Positions 42,040-49,593 of a stretch of 64,000 nucleotides of DNA are shown piece after piece. The DNA comes from Collinsella sp. Lineage in GTDB: Bacteria > Actinomycetota > Coriobacteriia > Coriobacteriales > Coriobacteriaceae. Both the position numbers and the translations under genes were made by a program. The stretch lies in NCBI GenBank assembly GCA_018376905.1, contig JAHAAK010000008.1, positions 18,612 through 82,611 on the forward strand, in the 5' to 3' direction. The notes under the pieces were generated by a model that saw only the letters and a list, made by a program, of their open reading frames with translations, was not told where the DNA came from and did not search any database. Within the stretch, counting starts at the first letter, position 1. Each line of letters begins with the position of its first letter.

Positions 42040-45000
42040 GCGCCTCACCGCACCCCTGCGCCTTGGCGTTCATGATGAGCATCTGAAGACGGTTCTCCAC
42101 GTTGGCGAAGCTCACGTCGGGATCGTAGTCGAGCGGCAGGAACTGCGCCGTGGGATACTGCTCCTTGAGCGCATGGATGAGCCCGCGCCCCACGACATGG
42201 TTGGGCAGACACCCGAACGGCTGCAGGATCACGAAGTTGCGGCAGCCGCGCTTGGCGTGCTCGAGAATCTCCGCCGGAATCAGCACGCCCTCGCCCGCAT
42301 CGAACGTATGGTGCAGGATCTTATCGCTCGCGCGCACGAGCTCGGGCATGCGCGTCGGCGGCTCGTAGAGCGGGCTCGCCGCGCCCAGGCGGTCGCAACG
42401 GTCGTGCGCGAGCTCGAACAGGTTGTCCGCCGTGGCGTACCAGGCCTTTTCGGGCAGCGACAGGTCGACGTGGAACTCGCGCGACTGCGCATGCTTGTAG
42501 AAATAGGTCTTGCGGATCACGTCGGTCATGCGCGCCTCGATGACCTCGAGCCCGTTGTCCTCGAGGTAGCGCTCGATCTCGTGGTTGGCGCCGAGATGGA
42601 AATTGAGCAGGTACTCGCCCACGATGAGAACGGTCGGATGCGGGTTCGAGCGGTCGTACGGAACGGCGTCCATGATCGCAAGCGCGCGTTTGAAGCCCGT
42701 CGCCTGGCCTCTCAGCCCGGAGCGCTCCATGCCCTCGATAACCTCATCGAGCGCGCGGTCGAACGCAGCGTCCGCCGCGCCCTTCTCGAGCTCGTAGGGA
42801 CGGATGCGCCTAAGCATGGCCTCGAGGGCATCGATCATGGGAAGACCGTAGGCGATCTGGATGCTCGGGCCAAGGCCGAGCTTGAAGCCCGGATGCGCAT
42901 TGTGGGCATCGACGTCGTCGTTGGTGAGCACCGGGACATAGTCGTATCCCGCGTCGTCGAGCGCGCGGCGCAGCAGGGGCATGTAGTGCGTCAGGCGGCA
43001 GTCGCCGATATACTTGCCAGTCACCACGGCGACGTCGTGCGGGTCGTACTTACCGCTCTCGAGTGCCGCGAGCGCCTCGCCGATCACGATTTGCGCGGGG
43101 AAGCAGATGTCGTTGTGCACATAGCGTTTGCCCAGGCGGATGGCATCCTCGCGCCCGATATCAAGGGCCTCGGCGCGCACGCCCTGATTGCGCATCGCCG
43201 CGGTCATGAGCCTGCAGAACGCATGGGAGGTGTTGGGGACCAGCGCGATCTTGTCGTGCCGGTCGCGCTTGGTGTACTTGACCTTATACGGGTCGTCGAG
43301 CGGATGGACCGCGTGCACCCGGGCGCCCTCGGCACGCTCCTCCGCGCGACGACGGTTGACCGACTCGATAAACGAACGCACGCGAATGCCCATGGGACCG
43401 GCGACGTCGCTCTCATCGAGCTTGATCATCATCGGAACCTTGGAGCCCATCTCGCCCATCATGCGCGCGATCTCGTCGGTGAGATACGCATCGTGGCCGC
43501 AGCCGAAGCTGCCCATCTGCACGAGCTCGAGCTCGGGCGTCGATGCGACGATGACCGCGCACGACAGCATGCGCGCATGATAGTTGTTCACGATGTCGAT
43601 GCGGCTGTTGGAAAGATCGACGTTGCAGACCCCCGGCACCGCATCGGGCGTCAGCACGGGGATGCCGCGCTCAGAGAAGAGCTTGGGCAGCCCGTGGTTG
43701 ACCAGCGGGTCGTTGTGGTACGGGCGCGAAGCGATCACCACCGCGTAGCCGCCGTCCTCGTGCACGTTCTCGAGCACCTGCCTGCCGCGCAGCTGCAGCT
43801 GGTTCTCAAACGTCTCCTGCGCGCGGTCCGCCTGCTCGGTCGCCTTGGCAACCAGGTCGGCATCGATATCGAAGGTCTCCTTGCACCACGCCTTGAGCTG
43901 GCGGTTTCGGTCGCCCTCGTCGTACCAGTGGAACAGCGGCGTATCGAACGGAACGCCGAAACGCTCCTCCGGGTTATCGGAATTGCGCATCACGTAGGGG
44001 TATCCCTTTACGACGGCGCACATCCACTCGCTGGTAGAGGCGGTGTTTTCGGTGGGCACCGTCGTGATGATGGGCATGAAGATGCGGTCGACGCCGGCGT
44101 CGACGAGATTGCGGATGTGCCCGTGGACGAGCTTGGCCGGGAAGCACACGGTGTCGGATGTGACGTGCGCCAGACCGCGCTCGTACATCGCCTTGGTGCT
44201 GCGTCCCGAGACGCGCACCTTAAAGCCGAGCGTGCTGAAGAACGTCGACCAGAACGGCATGGTGTCCCAGAACTCGAGCACACGGGGAATGCCGATCGTG
44301 ACATCGCGCCCCCCGCTGACGGGAACCGTGGGGTACGACTCGAACAGCAGCTTCTCGCGGTCGACAAAGAGATTGGGGGCAGCCGCGGTCCGGTCGCGCC
44401 CCGTGCCGGGTGCCTGTGCCTCGCAAGCACCCTGCGGACGCAGCTCCTCCGCCGCGGGAACCTCGCGCACGAGCTCATCCCATGAGATGGCGCCGCCGCG
44501 CGGGCAGCGATTGCCCGTGACGTAAAGCGAGCCGTCGCCAAATGCCACGACCGCGCGCTGGCAGCGGTTGTTGCACCGACGGCAGGTAACGCCGCCGAAC
44601 TCGCGATGCTCGAAGCGCTCCACGGCATCGAGCCCGATAAACGACGTGCCGGCGTCGCCCTTGCGGCATTCCTCGCGCGCGAGCAGGGCGATACCGATAG
44701 CGCCCATCAGCCCCGGGTGGGGCGCACGCGTGACGGGTTTGCCCAGATACTGCTCGAATGCGCGCAGCACCGCGTCGTTTCGGAACGTGCCGCCCTGGAC
44801 GACGACTTTGTCGCCCAGACGGTTGAGATTTGAAACGCGAATGACCTTGGTGAACACGTTCTCGATAATCGAACGGCAGAGACCGGCCATGATGTCGCCC
44901 GGACCCTTACCGCGCCGCTGCTCGGAAACGACGCTGCTGTTCATGAACACCGTGCAGCGGCTGCCGAGAACGGCGGGGGCTTTGGACGAAAATGCCTCGG

Positions 45001-46462
45001 TCGCGATATCCTCAACGGCTATTCCGAGGTTTTTGGCAAAACCCTCGAGGAACGAGCCGCAGCCCGCAGAGCACGCCTCGTTGACGACGATATCGGTCAG
45101 CACGCCGTGGTTGAGCCAGATGGCCTTCATATCCTGTCCGCCGATGTCGAGCACGAAGGTCGCATCGGGAACGCATGCGCACGCGGCGCGGGCGTGCGCG
45201 ACCGTCTCGACCGTATGGTAGTCGGCGTGGAACGCGCGCGCGAAAAGCTCCTCGCCGTATCCCGTGGTGCCCACGGCATCGATCGCAAGCGTGACTCCCG
45301 CTGTCTCCCAGCGGTTCTTCAAGCTGACAAGACCCTGTTGGGCGACGTCGAGCGGTCTGCCGTTATTAGACGCGTAGAACGAATCGACAAGCTCACCCGC
45401 CTCATCGACCAGGGCGAACTTGGTCGTCGTGCTCCCCGAATCGATACCGAGCGCCACACGCACCGTCTCTCCGGGCGCATACGCATCCGGACCCTTTGCC
45501 GGCGTCTCTTTGCCATGGCGTGCCGTAAAATCCGCCTGCTCGGCAGGTGTGGCAAAAAAGGGCTGGGCAAGACGTCCCTCCCCGCTTGCGGGCGCGACCG
45601 TCTCGAGCTTATCCAGCCGGACAAAAGCGTCGGGAAGGTCGATCGGTTGGGACGATGCGAACATGTCGGTCAGCGACAGGGCGGCACCGCGCGCGACCAT
45701 GATCTGCGGATCGCGCGGGACGATAACCTGATCGTCCGATAGATTCAGTTGCTCCCGGAACACGCGGACCAGTGTGGGGTTGTAGGCGAGCGTACCGCCC
45801 TCGAAGATTACCGGCGGCTCGATGTCGATACCCTGGGCCAGACCGCCGATCGTTTGGCGGGCGACCGCGTGAAGCGCCGAAAGCGCCAGGTCGGTGGTAG
45901 GAATGCCCTCGTTGAGCAGCGGCTGGATATCGGTCTTTGCGTACACGCCGCAGCGGCCCGAGACCTCGTGGACGGTCGTTCCCCGGCTTGCGAGCTGCTC
46001 GAACTCGCCCGATTCGGTGCCGACCCCCATGAGCTTTGCCATCTCGTCGATAAATGCACCGGTACCGCCTGCGCACGAGCCGTTCATGCGCATGTCGGCA
46101 ACCTCGATGTCTCCCTTATCGTTGGTGCGGAAGAAGATCATCTTGGCGTCTTGGCCGCCCAGCTCGATGGCGCAGCGCGTCTGCGGATAGAACCTGCTGA
46201 TCGCGAGCGCGTTGGCGACCACCTCCTGAACGTACGAGGCGCCCAGCGCGGTCGCGATATCGCGCGCACCCGAGCCGGTCACCGCAACGCGCAGTGACTC
46301 ATGGGGAAAGCGCTCGGCGAGCTCGCCGAGCATGGCGCGCACGCTCGCTGTCTGACACGCCCCGTGGCGGCGATATCCCCACCACGCCTCGGTCATATCC
46401 TCGTGCATCGCGTAAACTTTGGTCGTCGTCGACCCTACGTCCAGTCCTACTAGCAACGCCAT
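42023..46462 (-). CDS. Giant double activase / 2-hydroxyacyl-CoA dehydratase-like fusion protein
   Basis: A 1479-residue cytosolic protein. Residues 1-270 and 335-600 are two ASKHA-type activases (GLDVGSTTTK 6-15; GIDSGSTTTK 339-348), each with the cysteines that hold a [4Fe-4S] cluster in HgdC-type activases (SCAGGTGAF/GRCGVYAK; SAGCGSF/SRCTVF). A Cys cluster CRRCNNRC plus NRCPRG (627-655) follows. Residues about 720-1000 match the DUF2229 region, and about 1060-1470 resemble HgdB-type dehydratase subunits (NDICFPAQ, GDCRLTHY). HgdC/HgdAB use ATP to drive one-electron reduction of 2-hydroxyacyl-CoA. The physiological reaction of this fused family is not known to me. Translation is coupled to the TetR gene. 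Confidence 0.93.
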   Translation of the reverse strand: MALLVGLDVGSTTTKVYAMHEDMTEAWWGYRRHGACQTASVRAMLGELAERFPHESLRVAVTGSGARDIATALGASYVQEVVANALAISRFYPQTRCAIELGGQDAKMIFFRTNDKGDIEVADMRMNGSCAGGTGAFIDEMAKLMGVGTESGEFEQLASRGTTVHEVSGRCGVYAKTDIQPLLNEGIPTTDLALSALHAVARQTIGGLAQGIDIEPPVIFEGGTLAYNPTLVRVFREQLNLSDDQVIVPRDPQIMVARGAALSLTDMFASSQPIDLPDAFVRLDKLETVAPASGEGRLAQPFFATPAEQADFTARHGKETPAKGPDAYAPGETVRVALGIDSGSTTTKFALVDEAGELVDSFYASNNGRPLDVAQQGLVSLKNRWETAGVTLAIDAVGTTGYGEELFARAFHADYHTVETVAHARAACACVPDATFVLDIGGQDMKAIWLNHGVLTDIVVNEACSAGCGSFLEGFAKNLGIAVEDIATEAFSSKAPAVLGSRCTVFMNSSVVSEQRRGKGPGDIMAGLCRSIIENVFTKVIRVSNLNRLGDKVVVQGGTFRNDAVLRAFEQYLGKPVTRAPHPGLMGAIGIALLAREECRKGDAGTSFIGLDAVERFEHREFGGVTCRRCNNRCQRAVVAFGDGSLYVTGNRCPRGGAISWDELVREVPAAEELRPQGACEAQAPGTGRDRTAAAPNLFVDREKLLFESYPTVPVSGGRDVTIGIPRVLEFWDTMPFWSTFFSTLGFKVRVSGRSTKAMYERGLAHVTSDTVCFPAKLVHGHIRNLVDAGVDRIFMPIITTVPTENTASTSEWMCAVVKGYPYVMRNSDNPEERFGVPFDTPLFHWYDEGDRNRQLKAWCKETFDIDADLVAKATEQADRAQETFENQLQLRGRQVLENVHEDGGYAVVIASRPYHNDPLVNHGLPKLFSERGIPVLTPDAVPGVCNVDLSNSRIDIVNNYHARMLSCAVIVASTPELELVQMGSFGCGHDAYLTDEIARMMGEMGSKVPMMIKLDESDVAGPMGIRVRSFIESVNRRRAEERAEGARVHAVHPLDDPYKVKYTKRDRHDKIALVPNTSHAFCRLMTAAMRNQGVRAEALDIGREDAIRLGKRYVHNDICFPAQIVIGEALAALESGKYDPHDVAVVTGKYIGDCRLTHYMPLLRRALDDAGYDYVPVLTNDDVDAHNAHPGFKLGLGPSIQIAYGLPMIDALEAMLRRIRPYELEKGAADAAFDRALDEVIEGMERSGLRGQATGFKRALAIMDAVPYDRSNPHPTVLIVGEYLLNFHLGANHEIERYLEDNGLEVIEARMTDVIRKTYFYKHAQSREFHVDLSLPEKAWYATADNLFELAHDRCDRLGAASPLYEPPTRMPELVRASDKILHHTFDAGEGVLIPAEILEHAKRGCRNFVILQPFGCLPNHVVGRGLIHALKEQYPTAQFLPLDYDPDVSFANVENRLQMLIMNAKAQGCGEAHGETA

Positions 46463-46511
46463 AATGCTCCGTCTCTCGCATTTTTCCCGCTAGAGATATA
46501 CCACTCTACGT

Positions 46512-46532
46512 AATACAACAGACTGTTGTATT
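46512..46532. promoter_or_regulatory. Perfect 21-bp palindrome, likely TetR operator
   Basis: AATACAACAG (46512-46521), A, then CTGTTGTATT (46523-46532), 50 nt upstream of the giant activase start. Length and spacing suit a TetR dimer, and the only regulator gene in the operon is of that family. Confidence 0.8.
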
Positions 46533-46544
46533 TAAACTCCGTAT

Positions 46545-46577
46545 AAAAAGCGGCTGCCGAAACGCTTCAGCAGCCGC
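46545..46577 (-). terminator. Terminator of the DUF2798-type gene
   Basis: Minus-strand GCGGCTGC pairs with GCAGCCGC (plus 46550-46577) and is followed by TTTTT. It ends the upstream transcript just before the activase promoter. The 165 nt between it and the stop codon at 46744 hold nothing I can identify. Confidence 0.85.
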
Positions 46578-46743
46578 CGAATGCACCAACAGATTGTTCT
46601 GCGCGCTAGCACGTCGGGCAACGGAGCAGCACGGGCCCTCCGGTCATGCGCACCGCTCACGCCCGCGATGTCGCCGAGAGAGCTATCCACGCTTTGGGCT
46701 CCAACCAAGCAAGTCGCCCGCGCTCAGCAGATCCCTAAGCGAG

Positions 46744-47292
46744 CTACTCGCACTCAGGAGCCATAGCCTGCTCCAAGAGCTCGGCATGCTCCTCCTCGAA
46801 AACCGTCCCCACAGGGAAGGCGCGACGGAAGACGAAGCGGGAAATCGGACCGGCTACCAAAAGGTTCCACGGCAGCGCCATCACAAAATTATGCGGGATG
46901 TTGATCATCCAGATCGCGGGCACGGAATACAGGTTCGCAAGGATGCCGCCGGGCATGTGCGTCAGACCCTCACAGGCACCGTACAGCGACATGATGATGA
47001 CCATGGGAACGACCATGCAGGAGCTGACGGCAAGCGTCATGGCAAGCGGCGAACTCTTGCCCGGCGTGACCAGGAATTTAAAGGCGAAACCCTTGGCAAG
47101 GGGGCTGGCAACAAACCAGTCGCAGCACATGGCAAAGACGTAGGCAACGGGGAAGCCGAGCCACGCAGCGGCAACGACCCCGCCGTTGATGGCCCCGCGC
47201 TGCAGGGCAACGTTGTAGATGCTCATCCAGAGCACCATGCAAAAGCACATGATAAAGGTGAACAGCAGGCTCTCTCGTTTGTTGATAGGCAT
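46744..47292 (-). CDS. DUF2798-type integral membrane protein
   Basis: A 182-residue protein with four hydrophobic segments (LLFTFIMCFCMVLWMSIYN, VAAAWLGFPVAYVFAMCCDWFVA, LAVSSCMVVPMVIIMSLYG and FVMALPWNLLVAGPISRFVF). The pattern of two short repeats, each with a small-residue-rich helix pair, matches the DUF2798 group of unknown function. ATG at 47292 is chosen because the longer frame (to 47352) reads through an upstream palindrome and terminator. Function unknown; membrane location is clear. Confidence 0.8.
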   Translation of the reverse strand: MPINKRESLLFTFIMCFCMVLWMSIYNVALQRGAINGGVVAAAWLGFPVAYVFAMCCDWFVASPLAKGFAFKFLVTPGKSSPLAMTLAVSSCMVVPMVIIMSLYGACEGLTHMPGGILANLYSVPAIWMINIPHNFVMALPWNLLVAGPISRFVFRRAFPVGTVFEEEHAELLEQAMAPECE

Positions 47293-47311
47293 AAAGGGCG
47301 AAATCCTTTCT

Positions 47312-47328
47312 GTGTTGCGCCGCAACAC
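47312..47328. promoter_or_regulatory. 17-bp palindrome in the leader of the DUF2798-type gene
   Basis: GTGTTGCG (47312-47319), C, CGCAACAC (47321-47328): perfect symmetry 20 nt before the start codon, with another TTGCG half next to it at 47331-47335. It could be a repressor site; no candidate regulator is adjacent. Confidence 0.55.
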
Positions 47329-47336
47329 CACGCAAC

Positions 47337-47387
47337 AAAAACGGGCGGGCAAGATGGAGTTACTGGGACTTCATCTCGCCCGCCCGT
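47337..47387 (-). terminator. Terminator of the ThrE-like exporter gene
   Basis: ACGGGCGGGCAAGATG (47341-47356) pairs with CATCTCGCCCGCCCGT (47372-47387), one wobble; the minus strand continues TTTTTG. It lies about 220 nt after the gene, beyond two repeat hairpins. The 315-nt gap 47293-47608 holds this, the palindrome at 47312 and those hairpins. Confidence 0.85.
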
Positions 47388-47503
47388 GGTACGTGCATCT
47401 GCGACTACTTATGTGGTGGAACTACCCTAACACGAACGGCGCGCGCTTCGTAAGCGTTGAGTTTATGGAGATGCAGGGCACCAATAATCCCCCCGACCCC
47501 ATA

Positions 47504-47570
47504 AGTTGCGGTGGAATACGGACTGTTTTGACCCTTTAAGCAGCAATTCAGTCCCTATTTCACCGCAACT
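47504..47570. repeat. AGTTGCGGTGGAATA inverted repeat, second copy
   Basis: Arms 47504-47524 and 47550-47570 pair over 21 positions with two mismatches. The outer 15 bases equal those of the element at 3111-3177, while the inner bases differ. It nearly abuts the next hairpin, and both lie just past the stop of a minus-strand gene. Confidence 0.82.
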
Positions 47571-47576
47571 CATTGG

Positions 47577-47605
47577 GGGTGCAAAGTAACCTGTCCCCCT
47601 TGCAC
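47577..47605 (-). repeat. GGGGGACAGG hairpin after the ThrE-like gene
   Basis: On the minus strand GGTGCAAGGGGGACAGG opens the element and CTTTGCACC closes it; it begins 4 nt after the stop codon at 47609. Same core and same orientation relative to the gene as the other family members. Confidence 0.8.
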
Positions 47606-47608
47606 CAA

Positions 47609-49177
47609 TTAGCTGGTGTGGCGCCAGCGAGGGTCGGTGAGCGTACGCGCCACGCCCAAGCCAACGGGCAGAAACGCTACGATGAGCACTGCGCGCACAA
47701 ACCAGCCGAGCATATTGACTGTGTCGAAGGTGCACATGTAATACATAGAGCGATAGAGATACAGACCGGGCACCATAATGACAATCGAAGGCACCGTGAG
47801 GGCGATGCGCGGGTAGGTGAGCTTGACTTCGGCCAAGCTTGCCAGCAGACCCGATACCAGCGCGCCGATAAACGCTGCTGCCTCGGGAGGCATTCCCGTG
47901 CTGAGGCCCAGGAAGGGAATCATCGTCGGCGCATCGACAAGGGTCAGACGCAGGGTATTGGACACGGCGCCGATCAGCCCAGCTGCCGCGGCCATCTTTA
48001 CCGGGCTGTTGAACATCACCGAGAAGCCGAATACGCCAACGAAGCTCATCACCACGCGCAGGAGCGTAAGAGCAAGCGGCGAAAGGCCGAGCGGCGCAAA
48101 GTCGTCCGGCGCCAGGCCAACACACTCGGCAACCATCCAACCTACGAGCGTCGCCATCACAATAATCGATACGGCATATGACAGACGTTCGATACCGCTT
48201 CGCATGTCGAGCTTAGCGATGTCGAGGCCTGCCGTAATGAGCGGAAAGCCGGGAATCACAAAGAGCATGGCGCCGATATAGCCTTCTTGGTGCGACATTG
48301 CCCCCGGTATGACCTGGCCAAGGCCGAGCAATGCCAGCAGATACGAAACGCAAGCGAGCGCAACGCCGGTCGTCAGCGCGCTGAACTGACCAAGGCCTTG
48401 CTTGAGAATATGGGAGCGGGCAAAGTTGCCGACACCCGCGCCCACGAACGCGCAGGCCATCTCGATAGGGCCGCCGCCGAGCAAAAAAACGAAGGCGCCA
48501 CAGGCGCAGGCCGCCGCAAGGCCCTGTTGCCAAGGCACGTAATCAGGTTTTGAGCTCTCAACGGTCTTGAGCATCTCGTGATACTCGTGCACCGTGAAGC
48601 GACGACCATAAGTCTCGATTTCCTTGAGGAAACTCTCCATCATCCAAATGCGATGGGTATTGACGCCCGTTGTGGGTAAGCTGACGACCTCGTTAAAGCA
48701 GTGGCCATCTTCGATGCAGGTGCACTCAAACGATAGGAGACTCAAGTCGACGTGGATGGTGACACCGAGTACGGCGGCGACTCGATTCATGGTATCGCGT
48801 ACACGCCAGGCACCCGTTCCGCTCGCGAGCATAAGCATACCGGTGCGGCAGATGATGGATGATTTATCGGTGAGCGGCGCATCGACGGCAAGTTCATCGC
48901 CTGCCGTCACGATCTGGTGCCAGTCAGTTTTCATATGGAGCGCGCCGGCACGAACGCCGTGGTGCATGGGGGCTCTCGAAAGCAGCGAGTTAAGGCGCGA
49001 AGACTGTGGGGACTCCGTTGATTCGTCCTCAACCTCATCAGTCTCTTCATCGACCAGATCAAAGGAATCAAGCGGCGCTGGCTCGCGACGGTCGATCAGC
49101 TCCTCGTCCTCATCATCAAAGTAGTTGAACTGATCGAGCATGTCCTCTTCAATCGCGCGCTCGCTCGCATCGTCCAT
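47609..49177 (-). CDS. Threonine/serine exporter family protein (ThrE-like, YjjP-YjjB fusion type)
   Basis: A 522-residue membrane protein. About 75 acidic cytosolic residues (DQFNYFDDEDEELIDRREP...) precede the ThrE domain: GTGAWRVRDTMNRVAAVLGV is the family's N-terminal helix block, then ten or so hydrophobic segments from about 215. The C-terminal part (IGALVSGLLASLAEVKLTYPRIALTVPSIVIMVPGLYLYRSMYYM) corresponds to the YjjB-like half. It would export threonine, serine or succinate by proton exchange; substrate is inferred from the family. AAGGGAG precedes ATG 49177. Confidence 0.92.
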   Translation of the reverse strand: MDDASERAIEEDMLDQFNYFDDEDEELIDRREPAPLDSFDLVDEETDEVEDESTESPQSSRLNSLLSRAPMHHGVRAGALHMKTDWHQIVTAGDELAVDAPLTDKSSIICRTGMLMLASGTGAWRVRDTMNRVAAVLGVTIHVDLSLLSFECTCIEDGHCFNEVVSLPTTGVNTHRIWMMESFLKEIETYGRRFTVHEYHEMLKTVESSKPDYVPWQQGLAAACACGAFVFLLGGGPIEMACAFVGAGVGNFARSHILKQGLGQFSALTTGVALACVSYLLALLGLGQVIPGAMSHQEGYIGAMLFVIPGFPLITAGLDIAKLDMRSGIERLSYAVSIIVMATLVGWMVAECVGLAPDDFAPLGLSPLALTLLRVVMSFVGVFGFSVMFNSPVKMAAAAGLIGAVSNTLRLTLVDAPTMIPFLGLSTGMPPEAAAFIGALVSGLLASLAEVKLTYPRIALTVPSIVIMVPGLYLYRSMYYMCTFDTVNMLGWFVRAVLIVAFLPVGLGVARTLTDPRWRHTS

Positions 49178-49283
49178 CCCGGTGCTCCCTTCCTATCGAC
49201 TAACCCCCATCCTAGACAGCGACGGCTAAAGGAAACATAAAAGAGACGGCTGTCATGCGAGCCATGTGCGCAATAGCCATTGG

Positions 49284-49341
49284 GTAGTCATTGGGGACGT
49301 TCTTGAATGACTAGTCGTTTAAGAACGTCCCCAATGACTAC
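49284..49341. repeat. Perfect inverted repeat GTAGTCATTGGGGACGTTCT
   Basis: Arms 49284-49304 and 49321-49341 match over 21 bp around a 16-nt loop containing GACTAGTC. It carries GGGGACG rather than GGGGACAGG, so it is a relative at best. It lies in the 415-nt gene-free stretch 49178-49593; the parts 49178-49283 and 49342-49451 show no feature I can name. Confidence 0.85.
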
Positions 49342-49451
49342 ATCTGGACCAAGGTAACGCCGATGTTTTGGCAACGCCAGCGAAAGCCCGCCAGAGCGAG
49401 CAAGGTGCCTTCGGAACTAGATGCCACCATAGGTTGAGCATAAGCCAGCGA

Positions 49452-49550
49452 GCGGGTCGCATTTGAGACAAGGTGACGTGAAACGAAAGGGCGCTGACCT
49501 TCTGGTCGCGCCCTTGAAGTTGAACGTCAGATTGTCCAAATGCGGCCCGC
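49452..49550 (-). ncRNA. Imperfect ~100-nt hairpin downstream of lysS (possible structured RNA)
   Basis: The two halves, 49452-49500 and 49503-49550, pair at roughly 80 percent of positions, from GCGGGTCGCATTTG/CAAATGCGGCCCGC at the base to a TTCT loop. The plus strand shows GACGTGAAAC in the left half and GTTGAACGTC in the right half, matching CCGTGAAAG and TTTGAACGG in the element after cysS. Both follow a minus-strand synthetase gene. Tentative as RNA. Confidence 0.55.
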
Positions 49551-49563
49551 GCAGCGTCGAGCC

Positions 49564-49590
49564 GTTACGCGGTTCGTAGAACCGCGTAAC
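49564..49590 (-). terminator. Hairpin directly after lysS
   Basis: GTTACGCGGTTC (49564-49575) pairs with GAACCGCGTAAC (49579-49590) around GTA, 3 nt after the lysS stop. No T-run follows on the minus strand, so it may protect the 3' end or pause polymerase. Confidence 0.65.
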
Positions 49591-49593
49591 TAA

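Noticed and set aside
41906..44485. 859-residue open frame opposite the giant activase gene
   Set aside because: Antisense to a gene with many conserved motifs; composition is shadow-like and no ribosome site precedes it.
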